From a virus, in the IMG/VR virus record IMGVR_UViG_3300025771_000029, positions 1 to 61,105 of that record: DNA of 61,105 nt; one strand, 5' to 3'. Under the pieces are notes generated by a model, which saw nothing but the letters and a program-made list of their open reading frames with translations, searched no databases and had not been told where the DNA came from. Shown here one piece after another: positions 31,049-38,896 of this stretch; position 1 is the first letter of the stretch; every line of letters begins with the position of its first letter. A program made the translations under genes and the position numbers.

Positions 31049-31714
31049 TTAAGCGGCCAGTCGCGCGTCGAGCATCTTGGCGCGGTTAGCCATGAAGCCA
31101 GCGAGCTTGGTCGAGTTGTCCTTGGCTTTGAGCTCGTCGACTGTGTTCTGCATGACCTGCATGGCTTCGTCGTATGTAAACGCTGGCGTAGGCTTGAGCC
31201 ACTCACCAGTTGTCTCGTCGAGCACAGACGGGTTGAAGAACAGCAGGTCAATGTCGAATGCTTCGCCGTCGATGCCCAGCTCAGCCATGATCAGAGTCTG
31301 TGTCTGGAACAACAGCTCGTAGTCAGACTGGACAGCTTCCTTGATGCGCTCGGCAGGTACGTCGTGTACACCGACCTCGTCCATAGCGGACTGAGCAAGG
31401 TCAACGCCGTAGATGCCGCCGGACTCCGCTTCCTGTTGCGCCGCGCGTTGGAATGCAATGTCCAGCTTGCGAGCGTTCCACATGATGCGGTCCATGATGT
31501 TCTGGAAGAAACCAAGGACAGCAAATGTGGGGAACGGAGCTGACTCGCGGTCGCCGTTGCACTCGAAGGCGGCTTTGGCAAACGCTACGTCGATGGGCGT
31601 ATCGGCGTCGGTAAACCCAGCAATGTAGTTGGCAAGGTTGGTGTAGAAGGTGTTGCTCTTGCCTTGGCAGAGACGGGTCAACGCACCGGGGATGAATGAT
31701 TCTTTCATGTTCAT
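31049..31714 (-). CDS. Hypothetical early protein (221 residues)
   Basis: MNMKESFIPGALTRLCQGKS..FYTNLANYIAGFTDADTPIDV. Mostly helical with a hydrophobic central section (FPTFAVLGFFQNIMDRIMW). No family recognised. AAGGAG precedes the start, and a clear operator-promoter (31735-31763) lies 20 bases upstream. It is alone in its transcription unit before the strong terminator, so it is likely to be strongly and separately expressed on induction. Confidence 0.7.
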   Translation of the reverse strand: MNMKESFIPGALTRLCQGKSNTFYTNLANYIAGFTDADTPIDVAFAKAAFECNGDRESAPFPTFAVLGFFQNIMDRIMWNARKLDIAFQRAAQQEAESGGIYGVDLAQSAMDEVGVHDVPAERIKEAVQSDYELLFQTQTLIMAELGIDGEAFDIDLLFFNPSVLDETTGEWLKPTPAFTYDEAMQVMQNTVDELKAKDNSTKLAGFMANRAKMLDARLAA

Positions 31715-31734
31715 AAGAACTCCTTTCTGGTTTG

Positions 31735-31763
31735 AGATTAGTACTGCTAATAATGCAATGCAA
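31735..31763 (-). promoter_or_regulatory. Operator-promoter of the 221-residue gene
   Basis: GATTAGTACTGCTAATA (31736-31752). Minus strand TTGCAT (31758-31763), 17-bp spacer, TAATCT (31735-31740). The start codon is 20 bases beyond. Confidence 0.72.
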
Positions 31764-31767
31764 GAAA

Positions 31768-31911
31768 CTATGTCCTAGTAAAGTCTCCTGCATGCTCACT
31801 GGTAACGACCGGCTGCGAGGAACGAGCAGTCGTTGTGTCTTCGAATACGATGTCGCCGTCGTGTTCTGTGTGGTACACGAACGGTTGATCGTCGTCTGGT
31901 TCATGGCACAT
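31768..31911 (-). CDS. Small acidic protein (47 residues)
   Basis: MCHEPDDDQPFVYHTEHDGD.. with GGAG nine bases before ATG. It begins directly after the stop of the membrane protein gene at 31915. The initiation region GTGAACCATG repeats a word seen at several starts here (for example 32124). No family recognised. Confidence 0.55.
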   Translation of the reverse strand: MCHEPDDDQPFVYHTEHDGDIVFEDTTTARSSQPVVTSEHAGDFTRT

Positions 31912-31914
31912 GGT

Positions 31915-32124
31915 TCACATCTCCATAAACAGAAAGTCGACAAGAAGCGACAAAGGCAGTAGCCACCACATGTGACGTGCTACCCATACGCGCATACGGT
32001 TCTTGGTCCACCGAAGAGCCCTGATAACAGGGGTCATGACGGTGTACTTGGCGTCGATCCACCAGAACTTGAGCCCATAGCGGAAAAACAAACGCACATC
32101 CGTGCGAAGTTGGTTCATTGACAT
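31915..32124 (-). CDS. Small membrane protein (69 residues)
   Basis: MSMNQLRTDVRLFFRYGLKF..IDAKYTVMTPVIRALRW and a C-terminal hydrophobic stretch (MWWLLPLSLLVDFLFM). Basic and aromatic, with at least one membrane helix at the C-terminus. AAGGAGG lies ten bases before ATG. Function unknown. Confidence 0.6.
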   Translation of the reverse strand: MSMNQLRTDVRLFFRYGLKFWWIDAKYTVMTPVIRALRWTKNRMRVWVARHMWWLLPLSLLVDFLFMEM

Positions 32125-32137
32125 GGTTCATGCCTCC

Positions 32138-32500
32138 TTAAACGTTGACCACGCGTGTGATCAGGTTGTATTTGCTGGCCTGCTGAATCATGTGAGCAGT
32201 GCCGCGTGATTTGTTGTGAGAGAACGCAATAAGAGCGTCTGCGTACTCCGCCATTTTGACGTTGCGCTTATAACCAGCGCTCTTGCCGTAGGTGTTCCAC
32301 TGAGCAGGGAACAGAGTGAGTGCGTAGCCGTGATCTCTGGCGTACTTCTCGCCTAAACGATCTGCGCCTCTGGCATTACCAGAGACAATTTCAATTGGCT
32401 TCTTGGTTCGTGACAGGCACTCATCACAGGTGCGCTTGAGCAGATCGTAGTCGAGAAAGTCGCGAGATCCGGCGATGATGATGCGGTGAAAGTCGGACAT
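32138..32500 (-). CDS. SLOG-family protein (DUF2493/YspA-like)
   Basis: 120 residues from MSDFHRIIIAGSRDFLDYDL. The Rossmann-like GSRxF start, VSGNARGADRLGEKYARDHG and PAQWNTYGKSAGYKRN match DUF2493 of the SLOG superfamily, which binds nucleotides or related ligands and occurs in several anti-phage signalling systems. In a phage it might sense or remove a nucleotide signal; that is inference. GGAGGG before 32500 favours this ATG over 32515. Confidence 0.8.
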   Translation of the reverse strand: MSDFHRIIIAGSRDFLDYDLLKRTCDECLSRTKKPIEIVSGNARGADRLGEKYARDHGYALTLFPAQWNTYGKSAGYKRNVKMAEYADALIAFSHNKSRGTAHMIQQASKYNLITRVVNV

Positions 32501-32502
32501 GC

Positions 32503-32769
32503 TTAGTCCCTCCATTCCATGTAGGTGTGTGTTTCAGGGATGGGCTTCAGGTTGAGATGCTTGGCAAATGCCTCAGCTTCTTCTCGGGTAGCGAACTCTT
32601 TTGGCAACCATGAGTTCTCGTCCTCGTAATCGATGTAGTCCGTGTCAGGATCACCGATGTAGTGGCAGACAATGAAAGTGGTGCTAGTTGGGTCTTCGTG
32701 TGGACATGCGTACCACTTACGAAGCTTGCGAGTGTGGGCTTGGTAGCCGGGTTTGAAATCATGGTCCAT
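32503..32769 (-). CDS. Hypothetical protein (88 residues)
   Basis: From ATG 32769: MDHDFKPGYQAHTRKLRKWY.., then STTFIVCHYIGDPDTDYIDYEDE and a helix EEAEAFAKHLN. GAGG lies eight bases before this ATG; upstream Met codons at 32790 and 32814 are possible. It overlaps none of its neighbours. No family recognised. Confidence 0.58.
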   Translation of the reverse strand: MDHDFKPGYQAHTRKLRKWYACPHEDPTSTTFIVCHYIGDPDTDYIDYEDENSWLPKEFATREEAEAFAKHLNLKPIPETHTYMEWRD

Positions 32770-32889
32770 GAGAAATGCCTCGTGATTCATGGATCGATAT
32801 ACAGTGGTGTACATCGATACAGGTAAAAAATGGGTAAAAAGGGCAAAAATGGCTGTGGAGATCGACGAAGATCGCTACAAATAACTGCA
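32770..32889. other. AT-rich approach to the repeat region
   Basis: No gene is evident here unless the 88-residue gene starts earlier. It contains an ATCGAT pair (32793-32818) in palindromic context and a GGTAAAAA/GGGTAAAAA/GGGCAAAAA series (32822-32850). The AT-rich, repeat-flanking character fits part of an origin region. Confidence 0.4.
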
Positions 32890-33158
32890 TGTACCAGCAT
32901 GTACCAGCATGTACCAGCAATGTACCAGTAAAAAAGACAAAAAAGTTAATAAAAACAACTGTGTACCACTTGTACCAGCAAAAGTGAGTTTTACTCGTAG
33001 ATAAAACGTGTTTTTGAAAATCGGGTTATGTGTGAACCCAAAAAAGGTGGTACAAGTGGTACAAGTGGTACAAATGTGTGAAAAAGCAATTAAAACAACA
33101 GGTTACAGCTGTGCCAGAAGTGGTACAGAGCTGGTACAGAGCTGGTACAAGTGGTACA
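32890..33158. repeat. Two inverted clusters of TGTACCA iterons; candidate replication origin
   Basis: Six copies of TGTACCA in the left half (32890, 32900, 32910, 32921, 32962, 32971; the first three are perfect 10-bp tandems TGTACCAGCA). Seven copies of its reverse complement TGGTACA lie in the right half (33048, 33057, 33066 at 9-bp spacing; 33121, 33132, 33143 at 11-bp spacing; 33152). A degenerate pair GGTTACA/TGTGCCA lies at about 33101-33116. Between the clusters is an AT-rich 67-bp centre with a GGGTT-N7-AACCC hairpin. Copies phased to about one helical turn, in opposite orientation around an AT-rich centre and in a gene-free gap, are typical of protein-binding iterons at an origin or partition site. 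Confidence 0.85.
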
Positions 33159-33161
33159 GGC

Positions 33162-33323
33162 CTAGTCGGCGTCCTTGAACACGTCCAGCGTGAGGAACTG
33201 CCGCCGTGACAGGAGCACGTCTACAGGCACCATGTCGCATGCATCATGCTCCACGATCTCTGGTTCATGCACAGGGATGCATGGTTCATGGTCCAGTTGC
33301 AGGTCGAGTTGAGTCGGTATCAT
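33162..33323 (-). CDS. Small acidic protein next to the iterons (53 residues)
   Basis: MIPTQLDLQLDHEPCIPVHE.. ending SRRQFLTLDVFKDAD. AAGGAGAC lies seven bases before ATG. Stop lies 3 bases from the last iteron. Function unknown; its place beside the repeat array makes an iteron-related role worth testing. Confidence 0.6.
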   Translation of the reverse strand: MIPTQLDLQLDHEPCIPVHEPEIVEHDACDMVPVDVLLSRRQFLTLDVFKDAD

Positions 33324-33334
33324 GGCAAGTCTCC

Positions 33335-33541
33335 TTATCGGTAAGAGCGACGTTGTTCGGCGTCGAGTTCTGCGTTGAGCTCACGGAGCATCTCCATGGC
33401 GAGATCCCAGTTGCCGTGCTGTGCTTCATGCACCCAGCGACGACGCTTGATGGCACGTAGGACTGGAACGAAGATGAGGTTGGCGAGGAAACGTTCGATG
33501 GCAACGTAGATGTCAATTACGAAAGTGATGAGTTTGAACAT
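33335..33541 (-). CDS. Small membrane-associated basic protein (68 residues)
   Basis: MFKLITFVIDIYVAIERFLA.. LIFVPVLRAIKRRRW: hydrophobic first half with a basic stop-transfer, then an amphipathic helix (NWDLAMEMLRELNAELDAEQRR). AGGAG precedes ATG. First gene on the minus strand after the divergent intergenic region. Confidence 0.6.
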   Translation of the reverse strand: MFKLITFVIDIYVAIERFLANLIFVPVLRAIKRRRWVHEAQHGNWDLAMEMLRELNAELDAEQRRSYR

Positions 33542-33801
33542 GTTGTAACTCCTATCAATCGAGCGTCATTGCTCACAAAACAGACCGACCCACGACGACG
33601 AAGGAGGAGGGTTACTGCCAGACAAGGTTCGATGCATGCGTCATGAGACAAGGTTCATGTACCGCGATCCGGGGTTTGGGGTTGGTTGTGCACGGGCAGG
33701 GGAGACAATGAGTGAGTGATTTAGATAAATTTTTTCAAATTTTTTTCTAGCAAAAATTTTTTGCAGCCCTATCTTGTACTGCAAGCGCTGGGGGGCCGTT
33801 T
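33542..33801. promoter_or_regulatory. Divergent intergenic region between early and late strands
   Basis: 260 bases without a convincing gene. The right part is very AT-rich (33720-33765) with an imperfect inverted repeat AAATTTTTTCAAATTTTTTT/CAAAAATTTTTTG. No TATTAG palindrome is present, so promoters here would escape the dispersed operator. A repeated ACAAGGTTC word occurs at 33622 and 33648. Promoter positions cannot be fixed by eye. Confidence 0.4.
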
Positions 33802-34278
33802 GTGGATAAACAGTTGTGTACGCTCTGTAATGAAGAGCTACCAGTCAGTGAGTTCGAACAATACCCAAGCGGAAAATGGCGCATGCAATGTGAACCATGC
33901 CGCATAAAGCATAAGCAGCGTAAACGCCACATGGCTATGCAGCAGTCGCATGAGGCATATATAAGAAACCTGCACACGAAGCTTAAATCCACGCGTAAGA
34001 AAACCCATCTCTGGAACTTGGTTCCTGAAGACTTAATTGATATTTGGGCCGAACAGAAGGGTAAGTGCGCGGTATCGGGCGTTGCGTTGACACATCATCT
34101 GGATGGGTCAGGAGTCAAAGAGTTCAATGCGTCAATTGATCGCATCAACAATGATCAAGGTTATTCGCGAGAGAATGTTCGCTTAGTTGCCTACAGAATC
34201 AACATCATGCGACATACATTATCCACAGATATGTTTTGGTGGTGGGTCAAGACTATCCATGATCACTCTTGTGATTAA
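33802..34278 (+). CDS. HNH-type endonuclease with zinc ribbon
   Basis: 158 residues, GTG start. The N-terminal ribbon has C6/C9 and C30/C33. The HNH-like core is KGKCAVSGVALTHHLDG..NASIDRINNDQGYSRENVRLV. The C-terminus is aromatic (FWWWVKTIH). HNH proteins directly before terminase genes commonly assist terminase in genome cleavage or packaging; some are homing enzymes. It is the first gene of the plus-strand late region and ends just before the operator-promoter at 34269-34297. Confidence 0.8.
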   Translation: MDKQLCTLCNEELPVSEFEQYPSGKWRMQCEPCRIKHKQRKRHMAMQQSHEAYIRNLHTKLKSTRKKTHLWNLVPEDLIDIWAEQKGKCAVSGVALTHHLDGSGVKEFNASIDRINNDQGYSRENVRLVAYRINIMRHTLSTDMFWWWVKTIHDHSCD

Positions 34279-34297
34279 GTATTAGCGCAGGTAATAT
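34269..34297 (+). promoter_or_regulatory. Operator-promoter of the terminase operon
   Basis: TATTAGCGCAGGTAATA (34280-34296). TTGTGA (34269-34274), 17-bp spacer, TAATAT (34292-34297). Only seven bases separate the -10 box from ATG 34305, so transcription should begin at or next to the start codon. Confidence 0.78.
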
Positions 34298-34304
34298 TAG
34301 AGGC

Positions 34305-34586
34305 ATGTCCGATTACCAGACAGAAGCATACGCAATAGAGGGTCTGGCTGAAGCTGTCATCGGAATTGGACTTCGCGATTCGGGACGACAAGTTTTGGTC
34401 TACGACGCGATAAGTGTGCAAGACATATTGGAAAGCTCGGGTTCGGGACTTTCGTTTGGCGCGTTCTTAGAGGCTTTGAATATAGAGGGTCTCGGTGAGC
34501 GCGCACCTATGTTTATTTGGTTGGATGACGACATCAAATATGAGCTTAAAGCAGTTGGCGCAGGATCAGGCTATCGACTCCATTAG
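34305..34586 (+). CDS. Hypothetical protein upstream of terminase (93 residues)
   Basis: MSDYQTEAYAIEGLAEAVIG.. QVLVYDAISVQDILE..FIWLDDDIKYELK. No family recognised. The promoter geometry implies a leaderless or near-leaderless message. An AGAGG six bases upstream would then lie at the very 5' edge. It overlaps the small terminase gene by 47 bases. Confidence 0.65.
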   Translation: MSDYQTEAYAIEGLAEAVIGIGLRDSGRQVLVYDAISVQDILESSGSGLSFGAFLEALNIEGLGERAPMFIWLDDDIKYELKAVGAGSGYRLH

Positions 34587-35076
34587 TGATCCTGCGGAGT
34601 TAACGCATTCTGAGTTCCAGTCCCACCTACCTTATATGGGCTTGGACTTAAATTCCTTGACGGTGCAGCAAGAGAAGTTAGTCATGCTCGTTGCATCAGG
34701 TATGTCGATTGCAGCTGCTGGAAGAGCAGCGGGTTACTCGCATAGCAACAAAGTTTATGACGCGATGGCACGGCCCGAATGTAAGCGGGCGCTAGAGTAC
34801 TTTCGTGAGCAGGCGCGAGAGAAGGTCAATTTCACGGTGGCTAACGCACACTCTATGTATATGGAGGCGTACTCCGCATCTGCTACCGCGACCGAGATGA
34901 AGAATACGACGGACAGTCTCGTCAAGTTGCATGGGCTGGTGCAGAACGAGCCGCAGACGCAGGTCAACGTGCAGATAAATGCATCGGCTAAGCAGCTGGA
35001 GCGGCTGTCGGACGAAGAGCTGATAAAGCTGGTGGGAAAAGACGAGCACTACTTGGAGCCTGTCGTTGGAGGTTGA
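34540..35076 (+). CDS. terS: Terminase small subunit
   Basis: 178 residues from MSLKQLAQDQAIDSISDPAE. HTH-like DNA-binding part LVASGMSIAAAGRAAGYSHSNKVYDAM, then an oligomerisation helix (ALEYFREQAREKVNFTVANAHSMYMEAYSAS..EMKNTTDSLVKLHGLV). Size and position just before the large terminase fit. It recognises phage DNA for packaging. Alternative upstream Met codons (34495) would deepen the overlap with the 93-residue gene. Confidence 0.82.
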   Translation: MSLKQLAQDQAIDSISDPAELTHSEFQSHLPYMGLDLNSLTVQQEKLVMLVASGMSIAAAGRAAGYSHSNKVYDAMARPECKRALEYFREQAREKVNFTVANAHSMYMEAYSASATATEMKNTTDSLVKLHGLVQNEPQTQVNVQINASAKQLERLSDEELIKLVGKDEHYLEPVVGG

Positions 35077-36721
35077 AAAACGAGAATGCAGCGTCTGCAG
35101 AACGTTTCAGCCTGAGACGCTGTTCGCAAGCTCTGAAAGTAACGACTGTGTGTATTGCGTAGCTAAGCAGCAAGAGGCTCTTCCTGCTGCGAAAGAGAAA
35201 GAGGAAGAAGAGCCGCCCAAGGAGGAGATGAGCCTTGAAGATAAAGCTAAAGCAGAACTGGCGCTACGCATCCTTACTAGAAAGCGTCTGCTCCCGTTTG
35301 TCGAACGCTTTAACCCCGATTACAGCGCTGGCTGGGTCCATAAAGACATCTGTCGTCGGCTGGAGCAGTTCAGTCGCGACGTGGCTGAAAAGAAAAGTCC
35401 AAGACTTATGCTCTTTATGCCGCCTCGACACGGCAAGAGTACGCTTGCGTCGATTGCGTTCCCGGCTTGGCATCTGGGTCGACACCCTGACCACGAATTT
35501 ATTTCTTGCTCGTACTCAGGTTCGCTTGCGATGGGCTTCAGTCGTAAGGTCCGTTCGCTACTACGTGATCCTTCCTATAAAACAGCGTTTAAGACGCGCC
35601 TTGATCCAGATTCGCAAAGCGCGGAAGCGTGGCTTACTACCGGTGGCGGCGGGTATGTTGCTGCTGGTGTTGGCGGCGGTATTACTGGTAAGGGAGCTCA
35701 TGTTCTCGTCATCGACGATCCAGTAAAGAACCGTGAAGATGCTGAAAGCCAGAATAATCGCGAAGCTAACTGGGACTGGTACACGTCGACTGCTTATACG
35801 CGTCTCGCTCCTGGTGGTGGCGTACTTGTCATTCTCACTCGCTGGCATGATGACGATCTTGCTGGAAAGCTCCTTCGAGCGGGTTCCGAAGGTGGTGATG
35901 AGTGGACCGTTGTTAAGTACCCCGCAATTGCCGAAGAAGACGAAGAGTTCCGCACCACTGGAGATGCACTACACCCAGAGCGGTATGACGTAGAGGCGCT
36001 GCAGCGTATTCAGCGCGCAGTTGGCCCAAGAGATTGGTCGGCGCTGTACCAGCAGAACCCGGTTGCAGACGATGGTGATTACTTCTCACGAAGCATGATC
36101 CAGTACTACGACTCAGACGACATAGATTTGGATCGGATGAAGTTCTACTGCGCGTGGGACTTGGCGATTGGTAAGAAGGATCGTAACGACTACTCGGTTG
36201 GCATGGTGGTCGGCATCGATGAGATGGAACATATATATGTTGTAGATGTAGTGAGAGGGCGGTTCGACGGCTTTGAGTTGGTCGAGCAGATTCTCGACAT
36301 GTACGAGCTGTGGCGTCCGTCCATTGTGGGTATTGAGAAGGGTCACATTGAGATGGCGCTAGGGCCGTTCCTAGAGAAGCGGGTCAGAGAGCGCGGTTTA
36401 TATGAAGCGTATTTCAAAGATCTGAAAACAGGTAGGCGGGATAAGGAGGCGCGGGCCAGAGCCATCCAAGGACGTATGCAGCAGGGCATGGTGCACTTTC
36501 CGCGCAATGAGATATTTACCGGGCCGTTGGTTGCAGAGTTGCTGCGTTTCCCCAACGGGGTGCATGACGATCAGGTTGATGCGTTGGCATGGCTCGGTCT
36601 CATGATGACGGAATTTGCGGTCTTTACCGCGCCAGTAATTAGAGAGCCATCTTGGAGAGACCGGCTTGACTACTTAGTGAAAGGATCTGCGACTAGGTCA
36701 CGATCCGCGATGAGTGCTTGA
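35066..36721 (+). CDS. terL: Terminase large subunit with N-terminal zinc ribbon
   Basis: 551 residues, TTG start overlapping the small subunit by 11 bases. Residues 8-31 form C8-x2-C11..C28-x2-C31, similar to the ribbon of the HNH protein. ATPase: Walker A MPPRHGKST (118-126), Walker B VLVIDD (213-218), coupling motif ILTRWHDDD. RNase H-like nuclease: WDLAIGKKDRNDYS (D365), GIEKGH and HDDQVDALAWL. It powers DNA packaging and cuts the genome. The fused ribbon is unusual for terminases. Confidence 0.96.
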   Translation: MEVEKRECSVCRTFQPETLFASSESNDCVYCVAKQQEALPAAKEKEEEEPPKEEMSLEDKAKAELALRILTRKRLLPFVERFNPDYSAGWVHKDICRRLEQFSRDVAEKKSPRLMLFMPPRHGKSTLASIAFPAWHLGRHPDHEFISCSYSGSLAMGFSRKVRSLLRDPSYKTAFKTRLDPDSQSAEAWLTTGGGGYVAAGVGGGITGKGAHVLVIDDPVKNREDAESQNNREANWDWYTSTAYTRLAPGGGVLVILTRWHDDDLAGKLLRAGSEGGDEWTVVKYPAIAEEDEEFRTTGDALHPERYDVEALQRIQRAVGPRDWSALYQQNPVADDGDYFSRSMIQYYDSDDIDLDRMKFYCAWDLAIGKKDRNDYSVGMVVGIDEMEHIYVVDVVRGRFDGFELVEQILDMYELWRPSIVGIEKGHIEMALGPFLEKRVRERGLYEAYFKDLKTGRRDKEARARAIQGRMQQGMVHFPRNEIFTGPLVAELLRFPNGVHDDQVDALAWLGLMMTEFAVFTAPVIREPSWRDRLDYLVKGSATRSRSAMSA

Positions 36722-36722
36722 T

Positions 36723-38885
36723 ATGGCTACCTATAAAGCTGTGGAGAAGATGACACCCGCCGAACAGCAGGAGGTCTCGTCTAAACAGTGGGATCGTTAC
36801 GTTCGCGCCCGTGATAACGGCCACCTTGAATACGTTGAGATGGCTAAGAAGTGCGATGCCTTCTATCGCGGGGACCAGTGGGATGAGTCGGATGTAGCTG
36901 CACTAGATGCAGAGGGTCGGCCCGCTTTGACTATTAATACGGTGCTGCCGACTGTAAACACGGTGCTTGGCGAACAGTCCACGCGGCGTGCAGATGTGCA
37001 GTTCAAACCGCGCCGTGGCGGCGACGAAGCGGTCGCGCACACGCTGACAAAGTTGTACATGCAGATCGCTGACAACAACAAGCTCGACTGGGTTGAGCAG
37101 CAGGTCTTCAGCGACGGTTTGATCCTAGACGGGCGCGGCTACTTCGACGTTCGTATTGATTTCAGCGACCACGTCGAAGGTGAGATCCGCATCACCGCCA
37201 AAGATCCGCTCGACATTCTTATTGATCCCGACGCCAAAGAGTCTGACCCCAAGACGTGGAACGAAGTCTTCGAAACGAAGTGGATGACGCTGGATGAGAT
37301 CGAAGAACTCTACGGTAAGAAGAAAGCGGAAGAGCTGCGTTTCATCGCCGAGAACGGTAACGGCTACGGGCGGGATTCAATTGAGTACGAGGAGAATCGC
37401 TATGGCGATCTCGATAGTACTGACGATTATCTAGGGGCTGGTATTCCCGGCGACGATGAATATCGCAACGTGCGGGCGCTTCGGGTCATCGAAAGACAGC
37501 ACAAACGAATGACCCGTGTGATGTGCTTCGTGGACCCTGAAACAGGCGACACGAGAGATGTACCAGAACCATGGTCCGAGGCAAAGGCCAAGAAGTTTGC
37601 CAAGCAGTACAGCTTAAACCTAATCCGAAAAGTTAAACGAAAAGTCCGATGGACAGTGACATGCGACAAAATAGTACTTCATGACGACTGGTCTCCTTAT
37701 AACGATTTTACCATTGTGCCTTACTTTGCTTATTTTAGGCGCGGTAGACCTTTCGGTATGGTGCGTAACCTCCTTTCGCCGCAGGAACAGCTAAACAAAA
37801 TAGCCAGCCAAGAGCTGCATATCGTTAATACCACAGCTAATAGTGGCTGGATGGTAGAAAGCGGATCGCTGGTGGGTATGTCAGCCGATGACTTGGAAGA
37901 GCACGGCGCTGAGACCGGTCTGGTACTTGAGTACAACCGTGGCTCTACACCGCCCGTGAAGATACAGCCAAACCAGATCCCTACTGGTCTGGATCGTATC
38001 AGCCAGAAAGCGGCGCTAAATATTAAAGCTATTAGTGGTATCAACGATTCGATGTTGGGCACCGACAGTGCCGAGGTATCGGGCGTTGCTATTCAGGCCA
38101 AGCAGAACCGTGGCGCGATAATGATCCAAGTGCCGCTGGACAACCTGCGTAAGACTCGACAGTACCTCGCCGAGAAGATTTTAGACTTGGTGCAGACGTT
38201 CTACACAGAGCGGCGCGTCATCATGATCACCAACGAAGAAGACCCGCTTAAACCACGCGAGCCGATGGTCATCAACGAGATGACACCCGAAGGGCAGATC
38301 ATTAATGACCTGACTATCGGTGAGTACGACGTAGTTATCTCCACCGCGCCCGCGCGCGACTCGTTTGATGAGGTGCAGTTTGCCGAGGCGCTTAACTTGC
38401 GTCAGGTTGGGGTCGCCATCCCAGACGACGCCATTATTGAATACTCGCATCTGGCGAGAAAGCAGGAGCTTGCGAAGCGCATCCGTGTACTCACCGGTCA
38501 GGAACCACCGACACCGGAGCAGGCGGAAGTTATGGCGATGCAGCAGCAGATGGCTATGCAGCAGTTGCAGCTTGAGATTGCCAAGCTCGAAGCGGAAGTC
38601 CGTAAGTTGCAGTCCGACGCGGCGGTCAACATCGCCAAGGTACAGGATATGACTGACGTACAGCCGCAGCTGCGCCTCACCGAGCTGCAAAGTCAGATTG
38701 ACACCAAGATGGAAGAACTCCAGTTGCGTCGTGATCTGGCGGATCTTACGAATCAGACGCGTCAGTCCCAGGCGGAGACTAATGCTGCAACACGAATCGC
38801 TGCAACGGCGATGCAGACCGCTGCTAAGAAGCAGTCTGCAAGGCCGGGGCCGGTAAACATCCCTAACTCGCCTAACAATCAATAG
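36723..38885 (+). CDS. Portal protein (P22-like large portal)
   Basis: 720 residues from ATG 36723; GTG at 36714 is possible. Recognised by AFYRGDQW..GRPALTINTVLPTVNTVLGEQSTRR, DPLDILIDPDAKESD, PEQQLN-type SPQEQLNKIASQELH and the long C-terminal helix rich in Gln and Met (PEQAEVMAMQQQMAMQQLQL), which may form a barrel extending into the capsid. Forms the dodecameric DNA gate at one capsid vertex. Follows the terminase stop by one base. Confidence 0.93.
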   Translation: MATYKAVEKMTPAEQQEVSSKQWDRYVRARDNGHLEYVEMAKKCDAFYRGDQWDESDVAALDAEGRPALTINTVLPTVNTVLGEQSTRRADVQFKPRRGGDEAVAHTLTKLYMQIADNNKLDWVEQQVFSDGLILDGRGYFDVRIDFSDHVEGEIRITAKDPLDILIDPDAKESDPKTWNEVFETKWMTLDEIEELYGKKKAEELRFIAENGNGYGRDSIEYEENRYGDLDSTDDYLGAGIPGDDEYRNVRALRVIERQHKRMTRVMCFVDPETGDTRDVPEPWSEAKAKKFAKQYSLNLIRKVKRKVRWTVTCDKIVLHDDWSPYNDFTIVPYFAYFRRGRPFGMVRNLLSPQEQLNKIASQELHIVNTTANSGWMVESGSLVGMSADDLEEHGAETGLVLEYNRGSTPPVKIQPNQIPTGLDRISQKAALNIKAISGINDSMLGTDSAEVSGVAIQAKQNRGAIMIQVPLDNLRKTRQYLAEKILDLVQTFYTERRVIMITNEEDPLKPREPMVINEMTPEGQIINDLTIGEYDVVISTAPARDSFDEVQFAEALNLRQVGVAIPDDAIIEYSHLARKQELAKRIRVLTGQEPPTPEQAEVMAMQQQMAMQQLQLEIAKLEAEVRKLQSDAAVNIAKVQDMTDVQPQLRLTELQSQIDTKMEELQLRRDLADLTNQTRQSQAETNAATRIAATAMQTAAKKQSARPGPVNIPNSPNNQ

Positions 38886-38896
38886 GAGATTGCAAA

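Noticed and set aside
32890-33158. CRISPR array reading of the GTACCA repeats
   Set aside because: Units are only 7-10 bp, spacers are irregular and repeats change orientation midway; no cas genes.
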